Source of the DNA: Eggerthellaceae bacterium
Lineage (GTDB): Bacteria > Actinomycetota > Coriobacteriia > Coriobacteriales > Eggerthellaceae
DNA: 63,150 bases
Direction: 5' to 3'
Assembly: GCA_017432445.1 (NCBI GenBank)
Contig: JAFRJC010000087.1
Span: 82,483 to 145,632 of the forward strand
This document shows positions 55,354 to 63,150 of this stretch, piece by piece. The notes under the pieces were generated by a model that saw only the letters and a list, made by a program, of their open reading frames with translations, searched no databases and was not told where the DNA came from. Made by a program: the position numbers and the translations under genes. How positions within the stretch are numbered: position 1 is the first letter of the stretch; each line of letters begins with the position of its first letter.

Positions 55354-58300
55354 ATGAGCAAGGCAACTGAGACATACACGCCGAAAGAGAAGCGGCAAAG
55401 GATTACCGCCTGGCGCAAGCTTTGGCGCAAGCACAATCGAGTTGTCGCCGCTCTCGGCTGCGTCGTGGCGCTGGCAACCTCGTTTGCCCTCATGCTCCCG
55501 GTGATCAGTTTCACGCAAGAAGCGACCGACGAGGTTGGCGTCGTCATGGATATCCAGGCTGACGAGAACATCCAAGCAAACGAAATCACCGCCGTCGACG
55601 CATCCGACCAGACAGCGCAGAACGAAAGTGCCGACCAAGAGATATCAACGATGGCGATATCCTCTGAGGATTCTCAGGGCGAGCCCGATGAGGGTGTTTA
55701 CACAGAAGCTGCCGATAAAGCCGATGACTCGGCTGATGCGAACGACAACGCAGACCAGGCCGTGGGCGACTTGGCGGATGACGCCGACGAGCAGGACGGC
55801 TCTGCAGATGACGACGACGCCGAAGTCGTCATCGCCAGCGACGATACCGATGCTTCCGTCGTCGTTGGCGAACCCGCCGAAACGTCCGTCCAGACTTTCG
55901 AGGCTGGACTCACAGACGCCGATGACAAGGTCGTCCTCACCGTGCACGTCGAGGCTCCCGAGGGGGCGCTTCCGGCTAACGCGTTCATGAATATCGACGG
56001 TGTTGCCGTAGACAAGGTTCAGGGCAAGGTGGAAGAGGCCGTGCGCGACGCCTTCGGCGAGAAGGCGGCCGTCACGCAGTTGACAGCCGTTGACATCGTC
56101 TTCCGCGATGCCGAGGGCAACGAAATCGAGCCTAGCCAAGATGTCCAAGTAAAGATCATCGCCGACTGCGTGCGCGACTATCGCAACCCCGTTCTGGTGC
56201 ACGTGCTAGACAAGACCAAGGAAAGCTCCAAGGGCAAAAAGGTTGATGCCGAAATCATCAAGGACGTCAAGGTCGTCAACGAGGACGAGGACAACAAGGC
56301 CGTCGGTACCGAGAACACGATGAAGTTCGAGGCTGCAGCCTTCAGCCCCTATGTAATCGCGGATGTCGCCGCAGCAGATGCAAACGACGTCGAAGCCGTC
56401 ACCGATGCAACCGGCGCTGACGCCAACGACGTTATCGCTGCCGAGCCTGACATCTCCGAAGGCTTCATAACTACCGGAGACGATGACGCCGATGCCGATG
56501 CCGACGCCGACGACTCCAGCATGCCCGCTCGGTCCTTCAAGGACGAACTGATAGACGAGGACGGCAATCCTACCCTCACGATTGAAATCGAGGCGCCCGC
56601 AGGCGCGCTTCCCAAAGACGCCACCATGGTTATTACGCCGGTCGAGCCGCAAAACGTTGAATCTGCCATCGAGGACGCTATAGCCGGCAAGACCGACGGC
56701 AAAGTCTCGAGCATCCAGGCAGTCGACATCTCGTTCCGCGATGCGGATGGCAACGAAATCGAGCCGGCTAAGAAAATCACGGTAAGCCTCGCTTCTAACG
56801 CAATTGCTCAGGCAGACGATCCGCTTGTCGTCCATGTTGATGACAAGGGTAAGGCCAACGTTGTCGGCACCTTAGACGCAGATGCACTGCAGGAGCACGG
56901 GCGCAAGGCTGTCGACAACGAGGTAGTGTTCGATTCCGACGAGTTCTCGATTTACGCGGTCGTCGGGACAGTGATTAAAGAGACTGTCCTGGCGAGCGAT
57001 GGACATAATTATAAGGTGACAGTGACGTACAAGGCCGATTCCGGCATCCCGCGGGATGCGGATCTGGCCGTGGAAGAGATCCTTGACGACTCCGAACAGT
57101 ACGAGGGGTATGTATCAAAGACCGAGAGCGCACTCGGAATGGAAGAAGGCAGCGCGGGCCATGTCCGACTATTTGATATCAAGATCGTCGACATGGATGA
57201 CCCGACCGTGCAGTATCAGCCGGCGGAGGGAACAACCGTTGACGTGAAGATCGAGCTGGCCGACACGGATACCAGCGACTTCAGCGTTGTGCACTTTGAT
57301 TCTGGGAACGACGCAAGCGTGGTCGACACTGAAACCGAAGGCAACGCTATCAGTTTCGCGGCAGACGGATTCAGCGTGTATGCCATCGTGCCCGGGCCTT
57401 CAGCTGATACGAATTGGTCAAAAGTGACATCACTTGATGACCTAATATCTGCTGATCCCAATAATCCGACTGGATTCCGCATCGGACATACGAGCGGTTA
57501 CTACTTCAAGAATACGATCACGAAAAAGAATGGTAGAACCGGCATCGCGAAGACGGCGCAGAACGATACGCCCGAGATAAGCGGCGCAGCGTCCTATTAT
57601 TTCGAAGCAGCGCCTGACGGCAAGTATTATATCTACTGTCTAAATAACAATGCGAAAAAGTACGTAGTCAACGACGGAACCAACAGCCTTTACCTCAGGG
57701 ACGAAAACGAAAAGACCGCCTTTACGATCGAGGAGAACAGCAGCGGCGTATTTAACATACACAATGGCGAGTGGTACGTGAACATGCAGGGCGGTGCCGG
57801 CGGCATGGGCTTCTGCTCTTATAACCAACCCAACGATGTCAACAACAATCTGTACATCTGGAAACAAAGCGATTCAACTGGGGATCCCTACGGTCTAGAC
57901 GGTCTGTCCTACGGTCTGATGACCTGGACCGGCGGCAGAACAGCCAAGGCGCTGATGGCTACGGTCAACAACGGAACGGACGAAAACGGCGATCCCTATT
58001 CGGGGTGCCTTGAAGCCAAATTCCTGAGCGTGATGACGCACGAAGATGACGCCAGCAACAAGCTCTACGTCCCGAACGATACCACCGATACCGTTACGCA
58101 TTGGACGTTCGAGTGGCTTGGGGGCGACTACGACCACCTTTACTACCTGAAGGCGGATAACGGAAAATACCTCAAGATCACAAGCAGCGGTCTCCAGCTG
58201 GTCGATACACCGGATGACTCGTGTCGTGTACAGGTTTTGCTGGGAACAGGCAAAAACAAAGGCCAGATCTGCCTGAAATCCTATGGCTCGGGAGCTAAAT

Positions 58301-61300
58301 CACTGACCTACAGCGGCAAGTATGCCCAGGGCTACAACACAAGCGGCGTGTCCGGAAGCGAATGGCTGCATCTTGTTACCCCCATGCAGGAGGATATGCT
58401 GGCTCAGTATGAAAAGGTCTATACCGCCACCAAGGTCAGCGTTTCCGACACCGAAAAGGTAAACACTGGAGCCAAGATCATCATCTACGCCCGCCAGTGG
58501 AAGAACGACCATTACGAGTATTTCGCGGTCAACAGCCAGGGCGAGCTTGTGCCCTGCAGCGAGAGCGGCGATACGATCGAATGGTATGGTGGCAACTTGA
58601 ACGACATGCTCTGGCAGTTTACGGAGTATGTCTGGGAAGGCACCGACACGCCCAATGGCTATTACGAGCTTGAGAACCTCTATGCGAGGAGCAACGGCGA
58701 TCCTTCCTATCTCGCGCCGCAGCTCTCCGGCAGCAAAATTCTCTTCGACAAGCCGGTCGGTGTGCTTCTGCAGGGCAGAACGAACAAGCAGTATTACACG
58801 CCGATTGTGGCGTGGGATACTCCGGATTATATGTATTCGGGGCTGACGGTGGACCTGAACCAGGAAGATCCGGTCCTTGAACCCTGCTACAGGGCAGACG
58901 GCCTAGACTTCTATTTCGCCATCATGGACGAGGTTCCAGTCGACGACGAGATTCACACAGTTCCGACCGTGGACAATGATCAGTACGGCGTTGTCGTGAA
59001 GATGGTGGACCTTACGAACGGCAAGACCGATCAGTACGGCAGCAATGCTTTCATGAACAATTACCTCGGCAACAAGACCAACAAGGGCGATACCCTCCAA
59101 CAAACATCCGGGCTGCTGTCCCCCATGCTGGGACCTGACGGATACCCCACGGTTACCGGCAATACCGCCGGCACAGACTGGAACCCATCCCATACAGGCG
59201 ACTCCCTCGGTGGTTTGTACAATAATGCAACAAGTTCTGAACAGGTCGTCAACCACCTGTTCATGGAGAGCACCTATCGCGCCACCGGTTATTATGAGTA
59301 TAACAGCGCCCAGAACTACGCCTATCTCCTTAAGGAAGGCGACAGCCTGGTAGGCACCGCGAGCCCCGATGGCGGAACGTACGCTGTAGGCGACTTTGTG
59401 GTCTACAAGGAACTGGGAACCAATGACACCACCAGCAAAGCGTCGCTGCAGCACGGACAGTTCTTCCCGTACAACGACATCGAGGCGGGTCGGTTTGCCT
59501 CTGCCAATCCTGAAAACCTGTATGACATCAACAAGACTCTCCTGCCCGATTCGGATCCGCGCAAGCACGAGCAGCTTTATCTCGTCAAGGGGGACACGGA
59601 CTATTACTTTGCGATGGAGATCGAGGCCAGCTTCGTCCAGACGCCTAACGGCCTGGACGCTTGGGGACACGACATCATCTTCGAGTTCTCCGGTGACGAC
59701 GACTTCTGGCTTTATGTGGACGATAACCTCGTCATTGACCTCGGCGGTATCCACAGTGCGATATCGGGCTCTGTGAACTTCCGGACTGGTGCCGTGAACG
59801 TTAATGGGACGCCTCATACGCTCAGAGAGCTGTTCGAGGCCAACTACAGGGCAACAAATCCGAACGCAACGGATACCGAGGTAACGAATTACCTAAACGG
59901 CATCTTTGAGCCAGGCACGACGGTCTTCCAGGATGGCACCAACCATACCATGCGGGTCTTCTACATGGAGCGTGGTGCGGGCGCGTCCAACCTCCACATG
60001 AAGTTCAACCTGGCTGCCGTCAAGAAGGGCACCGTAGAGCTGAACAAGAAGCTCGAAGGCGCGAGCAAAACGGAAACGACCAACGCCCTGTTCCCGTATC
60101 AGGTCTTCTATACCATGGAGAACGATCCCGACACAGAGCATATGCTCAGAAACGCGTTCGGTCCGGAAAGCGTGCTGCTGACCGAAGGCATCGTAACCCA
60201 GGCTCAGCTCGATAGCCATGTGTATACCGAGCAAGAATTAATGAACCTTTATCGAGGTTCACAGTATTTCGGTCTTTTTGGCAATGCTGAATCGACGGAT
60301 TACGTGTTCTACAAGGACTCTACAAGGCCGGTGACGTTCCTACCGGAAATGAAGGTCAACGGCGTCACCTATTACAACGTTTTCATGCTGAAGCCGGATG
60401 AAACGGGCGTAATCAACTTCCCCGTGATTGATGAGGATCCGACGCACGAAGCTTTCACGGTTAAAGAGTATAGGATCGCGGAATGCGGGATTGACCCAGC
60501 TATCTATACGGAAGTATCCGCAAACGGCGAAGTGCTCCCTGGCGTTCAGCATGATCCAAGCACTACCCTCTGCGATTACGAAATAGATATGGCGACGACT
60601 GAAGGACGTCCGAGGGTCAATTACGTCAACAAGGTCGAAACGCTGAACAACCTGGAGATCCTGAAGGAGCTGTACAGGAAGTACGGTGGTGATGTAGCTC
60701 CGGTAAAGATAAAAGTTAACGAGATGAATCCAGATCCTCTACATGAGCAGAGATTCAATTACCGTCTGTATTTCAAGACGCCTTACGACAGCGATTTTGC
60801 GGCTGCAAGCGTGTACATCTACCATATTAAGGATCCTGACGGCTACTATTGCAGGTATAACAGAGAGACGGGGTTGTTTGAAAGGATTACAGGTTCCGGC
60901 CTTCTCAAGCATCCCGATCAATATCCAGACGGCACAAAGGATTACAACGAGCTGACAGATGATTACATTGACGATCACGACAATGTGGTCCATGGAGGCA
61001 AGTTCTTCTCCAGTTTTGAGACTTCACCGAACGGCTCTATAACCGAGATCCCGGCGTATTACACGGTGGAAGTACGTGATCTTATTCCCGGCACAGAATA
61101 CAGGGTCGTCGAGCGGCCCGCCGAAACGGCCGACGGCTTCAAGTTCTATCAGTACGCAAATGACGAAGGCACTACCCATACAGACACAGATCCGTATGAT
61201 CCATCGGATGGCATAGACGGGACGATCAGCTCGGCTTCGAATACCGCCTCCGAAGTATATGTGCGGAACTACAAGGGCTACGGCCTGCGCCTCGAAAAGG

Positions 61301-63000
61301 TGTGGGAAGACGCGACGTCCATCAAGGATCGCGAACCAGCATACTTCGCGGTATACAAAGTCGATGGGGGTGGAAACCCCAATACCCTGGTGAGCAATTC
61401 CGTACAGCGGCTGGCTTATACCTCCGATCCAAAGGAACAGCAGCTTTACTGGTGGTATTTGGATCTTCCGATCACAAATACAAGTCTGACGGATTACGCG
61501 GTTTTCGAAGTCGTGCTGACCGGCAACGGGATCGTGGTCGATGAAAAAGGTTTCGTAAGCGGTTATGACACCATAGATCCTGTTGAGGAGGGCGGAGGGA
61601 TAACGCTGAACGGCACGCTCAACAACCAGACTACGCCGAAACCAATCAAATATACGGTCGCCTACGCAGAGCCTGAGGAAATCGGAACTAACGTTCTGAA
61701 GTGCAAAGCAACGAACACGCCGGCGGATTTGCCGTCCGTTCGGATCGTGAAAAAGAGCTGGGATGGCAACCCCCTGGCAGGCGCGGATTTCACCCTGAAG
61801 TTCGGTGAAAACCAGGAGTCGTCGCTCTTTGACCCGGAGACGAAAACCTCTGGGGAGGACGGTCTGGTCGCCCAGGTATACCTCCAGGAGGATGTCACGT
61901 ATACATTGACGGAGACGAAAACGCCACAGGGATATGTCGGGTTGGAAACGCCTCTGGAGATCGGAATAGAATTGACGGCATCCAGCTGGAAGCTGAACGT
62001 TTCGCCTGCAATAGCCGCTGGTGAACCTGAGTATTATACAGTCACTGTTGAAAACAAGGTCATTACTCTGACCGTCAAAAACCATCCCTATGAATTGCAG
62101 ATGGTCAAAGTTGACGCCACGGGTTCGCAGATCAAGCTTGCGGGCGCTGTTTTCGACCTGTATAAACAGCAGACTATCGGTGACACTTCTTCTTGGGACG
62201 AGGACCACCCAGTTTATACGGGCCTGATCACAGACGCTAACGGCGTAATTCCGAATATAGATAAGAACCTTCCAGCCGGGACTTATCAGCTCCGCGAGAC
62301 GGAAGCGCCGTCGGGGTACAGCGTGCTGGCAAACGTTACTTTTATAGTCAGCGACATGGGAGCGATAACGTTGGGCGAGCATCCTGACGGAGTAGAGCTC
62401 ACGTCAACGACGGACGATTCGGGAAAGATCATCTATTCGGTCGCCATTCCGAACACCCCGCTGCCGCTCAAGCTGAAGAAGGTTGACGAGTCTAACCAGC
62501 CCCTTACCGGCGCCAAGTTTAGGCTTACCAAGAAAGACGAGACAGCGACGAGTGGCAACGAAGACCAAAACTGGTTGGCTGTCAATAGCTCCACAATTCC
62601 TGGCTATAACGGCCCCGACTACAGCATCATTGACATGACTTCCGTTTCAGAGATCGAATTGTCTTCGCTGCCGAAAGGGTTTTATCGTCTGGAGGAAGCC
62701 GAGGCTCCTTCTGGTTACGTCATTACGGACAAGTTCTCCTACTTCAAGATAAAGCCTAATCGCGAAGTGTGGCTGTGCAAAGCAGACGGAACTTCAGAAA
62801 GCACCGAGATTGGTAATGCTAGTGTAAGTATTAGCGGTGGCGTTTACACGATTATCATCAAGAACACCCCAGGTGTCGCGCTTCCCGTAACAGGCGGACC
62901 GGGCACTGCACCCCTGTACGTCGCGGGTCTTCTGATGATCGCGGCCTCTGCCATCATGTTCATCAGGTTGTATGCACGTCGCCACTCTGCATCGTCTTAA
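55354..63000 (+). CDS. Giant LPVTG-anchored surface adhesin (fibro-slime + SpaA domains)
   Basis: 2548 residues. The basic N-terminus and hydrophobic stretch VVAALGCVVALATSFALMLP form the signal found in many large Gram-positive adhesins. An acidic linker precedes three related domains (about 180-335, 390-545, 548-690), each with EAP-GALP-like starts and FRDAEGNEIEP-type cores in the first two. Then come beta-trefoil-like repeats (about 710-1190), a fibro-slime/PA14-like domain (about 1400-1550; DIIFEFSGDDDFWLYVDDNL), and B-type segments. Three SpaA/Cna-B-like repeats (about 2130-2500) carry E-box motifs ETKTPQGY, ETEAPSGY, EAEAPSGY for isopeptide bonds. The end is LPVTGGPGT (2510-2518), a membrane helix and a basic tail, the cell-wall sorting signal. 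No sortase gene lies in the window. It probably binds host glycans or matrix (inference). Confidence 0.9.
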   Translation: MSKATETYTPKEKRQRITAWRKLWRKHNRVVAALGCVVALATSFALMLPVISFTQEATDEVGVVMDIQADENIQANEITAVDASDQTAQNESADQEISTMAISSEDSQGEPDEGVYTEAADKADDSADANDNADQAVGDLADDADEQDGSADDDDAEVVIASDDTDASVVVGEPAETSVQTFEAGLTDADDKVVLTVHVEAPEGALPANAFMNIDGVAVDKVQGKVEEAVRDAFGEKAAVTQLTAVDIVFRDAEGNEIEPSQDVQVKIIADCVRDYRNPVLVHVLDKTKESSKGKKVDAEIIKDVKVVNEDEDNKAVGTENTMKFEAAAFSPYVIADVAAADANDVEAVTDATGADANDVIAAEPDISEGFITTGDDDADADADADDSSMPARSFKDELIDEDGNPTLTIEIEAPAGALPKDATMVITPVEPQNVESAIEDAIAGKTDGKVSSIQAVDISFRDADGNEIEPAKKITVSLASNAIAQADDPLVVHVDDKGKANVVGTLDADALQEHGRKAVDNEVVFDSDEFSIYAVVGTVIKETVLASDGHNYKVTVTYKADSGIPRDADLAVEEILDDSEQYEGYVSKTESALGMEEGSAGHVRLFDIKIVDMDDPTVQYQPAEGTTVDVKIELADTDTSDFSVVHFDSGNDASVVDTETEGNAISFAADGFSVYAIVPGPSADTNWSKVTSLDDLISADPNNPTGFRIGHTSGYYFKNTITKKNGRTGIAKTAQNDTPEISGAASYYFEAAPDGKYYIYCLNNNAKKYVVNDGTNSLYLRDENEKTAFTIEENSSGVFNIHNGEWYVNMQGGAGGMGFCSYNQPNDVNNNLYIWKQSDSTGDPYGLDGLSYGLMTWTGGRTAKALMATVNNGTDENGDPYSGCLEAKFLSVMTHEDDASNKLYVPNDTTDTVTHWTFEWLGGDYDHLYYLKADNGKYLKITSSGLQLVDTPDDSCRVQVLLGTGKNKGQICLKSYGSGAKSLTYSGKYAQGYNTSGVSGSEWLHLVTPMQEDMLAQYEKVYTATKVSVSDTEKVNTGAKIIIYARQWKNDHYEYFAVNSQGELVPCSESGDTIEWYGGNLNDMLWQFTEYVWEGTDTPNGYYELENLYARSNGDPSYLAPQLSGSKILFDKPVGVLLQGRTNKQYYTPIVAWDTPDYMYSGLTVDLNQEDPVLEPCYRADGLDFYFAIMDEVPVDDEIHTVPTVDNDQYGVVVKMVDLTNGKTDQYGSNAFMNNYLGNKTNKGDTLQQTSGLLSPMLGPDGYPTVTGNTAGTDWNPSHTGDSLGGLYNNATSSEQVVNHLFMESTYRATGYYEYNSAQNYAYLLKEGDSLVGTASPDGGTYAVGDFVVYKELGTNDTTSKASLQHGQFFPYNDIEAGRFASANPENLYDINKTLLPDSDPRKHEQLYLVKGDTDYYFAMEIEASFVQTPNGLDAWGHDIIFEFSGDDDFWLYVDDNLVIDLGGIHSAISGSVNFRTGAVNVNGTPHTLRELFEANYRATNPNATDTEVTNYLNGIFEPGTTVFQDGTNHTMRVFYMERGAGASNLHMKFNLAAVKKGTVELNKKLEGASKTETTNALFPYQVFYTMENDPDTEHMLRNAFGPESVLLTEGIVTQAQLDSHVYTEQELMNLYRGSQYFGLFGNAESTDYVFYKDSTRPVTFLPEMKVNGVTYYNVFMLKPDETGVINFPVIDEDPTHEAFTVKEYRIAECGIDPAIYTEVSANGEVLPGVQHDPSTTLCDYEIDMATTEGRPRVNYVNKVETLNNLEILKELYRKYGGDVAPVKIKVNEMNPDPLHEQRFNYRLYFKTPYDSDFAAASVYIYHIKDPDGYYCRYNRETGLFERITGSGLLKHPDQYPDGTKDYNELTDDYIDDHDNVVHGGKFFSSFETSPNGSITEIPAYYTVEVRDLIPGTEYRVVERPAETADGFKFYQYANDEGTTHTDTDPYDPSDGIDGTISSASNTASEVYVRNYKGYGLRLEKVWEDATSIKDREPAYFAVYKVDGGGNPNTLVSNSVQRLAYTSDPKEQQLYWWYLDLPITNTSLTDYAVFEVVLTGNGIVVDEKGFVSGYDTIDPVEEGGGITLNGTLNNQTTPKPIKYTVAYAEPEEIGTNVLKCKATNTPADLPSVRIVKKSWDGNPLAGADFTLKFGENQESSLFDPETKTSGEDGLVAQVYLQEDVTYTLTETKTPQGYVGLETPLEIGIELTASSWKLNVSPAIAAGEPEYYTVTVENKVITLTVKNHPYELQMVKVDATGSQIKLAGAVFDLYKQQTIGDTSSWDEDHPVYTGLITDANGVIPNIDKNLPAGTYQLRETEAPSGYSVLANVTFIVSDMGAITLGEHPDGVELTSTTDDSGKIIYSVAIPNTPLPLKLKKVDESNQPLTGAKFRLTKKDETATSGNEDQNWLAVNSSTIPGYNGPDYSIIDMTSVSEIELSSLPKGFYRLEEAEAPSGYVITDKFSYFKIKPNREVWLCKADGTSESTEIGNASVSISGGVYTIIIKNTPGVALPVTGGPGTAPLYVAGLLMIAASAIMFIRLYARRHSASS

Positions 63001-63035
63001 CCAGGCTTATCGCCATACCGTTTCTGTAAACGATT

Positions 63036-63070
63036 GGCGCTTCGGGGAGGCAATTGCCCCCCGAAGCGCC
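63036..63070 (+). terminator. Terminator of the adhesin gene
   Basis: GGCGCTTCGGGG (63036-63047) pairs with CCCCGAAGCGCC (63059-63070), followed by TTCC. It starts 35 bp after the stop. Confidence 0.65.
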
Positions 63071-63094
63071 TTCCGCTCAAGGGTCTTCAACCCT

Positions 63095-63141
63095 GTGCCG
63101 CGCGTAGCGCGGCACATGCAACCACCCGCTGTGCGGGTGGT
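63095..63141. repeat. Hairpin cluster at the right edge
   Basis: Two strong hairpins follow each other: GTGCCGCG (63095-63102) / CGCGGCAC (63108-63115) and ACCACCCGC (63121-63129) / GCGGGTGGT (63133-63141). A third small one, AGGGT/ACCCT, lies near 63080-63094. The window stops 9 bp later, so what they belong to cannot be told. Such stacked hairpins can end IS200/IS605-type elements or precede a structured RNA. Confidence 0.55.
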
Positions 63142-63150
63142 GGGTACTCA

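Overview
The window looks like the replication-origin region of a moderately GC-rich actinobacterium of the class Coriobacteriia, most likely Eggerthellaceae (inference). Three things point there. The origin block has the order rpmH-rnpA-yidD-yidC-jag-rsmG-parA-parB on one side and dnaN-recF-DUF721-gyrB-gyrA on the other. A giant fused 2-hydroxyacyl-CoA dehydratase activase is present. Secreted and cell-wall proteins carry Big2-type, SpaA-type and LPxTG features. No rRNA, tRNA or CRISPR array was found.

Layout. Positions 1-19,400 form an outlying arm, mostly on the minus strand: a partial membrane ORF at the left edge, the activase, two tandem paralogous secreted proteins (plus strand) with a relic of an activase gene between them, a PFL/UPF0210 protein, tlyA, asd, a small Cys-rich protein, a membrane protein with a degenerate M28-peptidase fold, a coiled-coil membrane protein, a DinG-type exonuclease-helicase and a tail-anchored protein. 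Positions 19,400-27,100 hold ddl, rlmN, parB, parA, rsmG, khpB/jag, yidC, yidD, rnpA and rpmH. Five near-perfect parS sites lie between 17.7 and 23.7 kb. Positions 27,083-30,744 are the origin: dnaA (leftward) flanked by DnaA-box clusters, and an unusual HATPase plus winged-helix protein lodged between dnaA and dnaN. Positions 30,745-38,554 carry dnaN, recF, a DciA-like DUF721 gene, gyrB and gyrA (rightward). Transcription diverges from the dnaA-dnaN interval, as expected for bidirectional replication from there.

From 38.6 kb onward the region is accessory: a LytTR regulator with a membrane partner, an orphan hybrid sensor kinase with two periplasmic-binding-type sensor domains, a parvulin-type lipoprotein, an NSS-family transporter, typA/bipA, a secreted subtilase with Ig-like repeats, a coiled-coil protein paired with a signal peptidase I that has a long N-terminal extension, a PD-(D/E)XK nuclease-like protein preceded by nested palindromes, and a 2548-residue LPVTG-anchored adhesin. 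The right edge ends in a cluster of strong hairpins.

The most interesting signals are: the ATPase-winged-helix gene inside the origin; parS sites doubling as promoter and coding sequence; a recurring leaderless-promoter architecture (dinG, rlmN, DUF721 gene, perhaps the subtilase); the M28-like protein with an approximately 500-residue acidic insertion and substituted metal ligands; the activase relic; and long hairpin elements on either side of dnaA. All functions are read from sequence alone; no database search was run.
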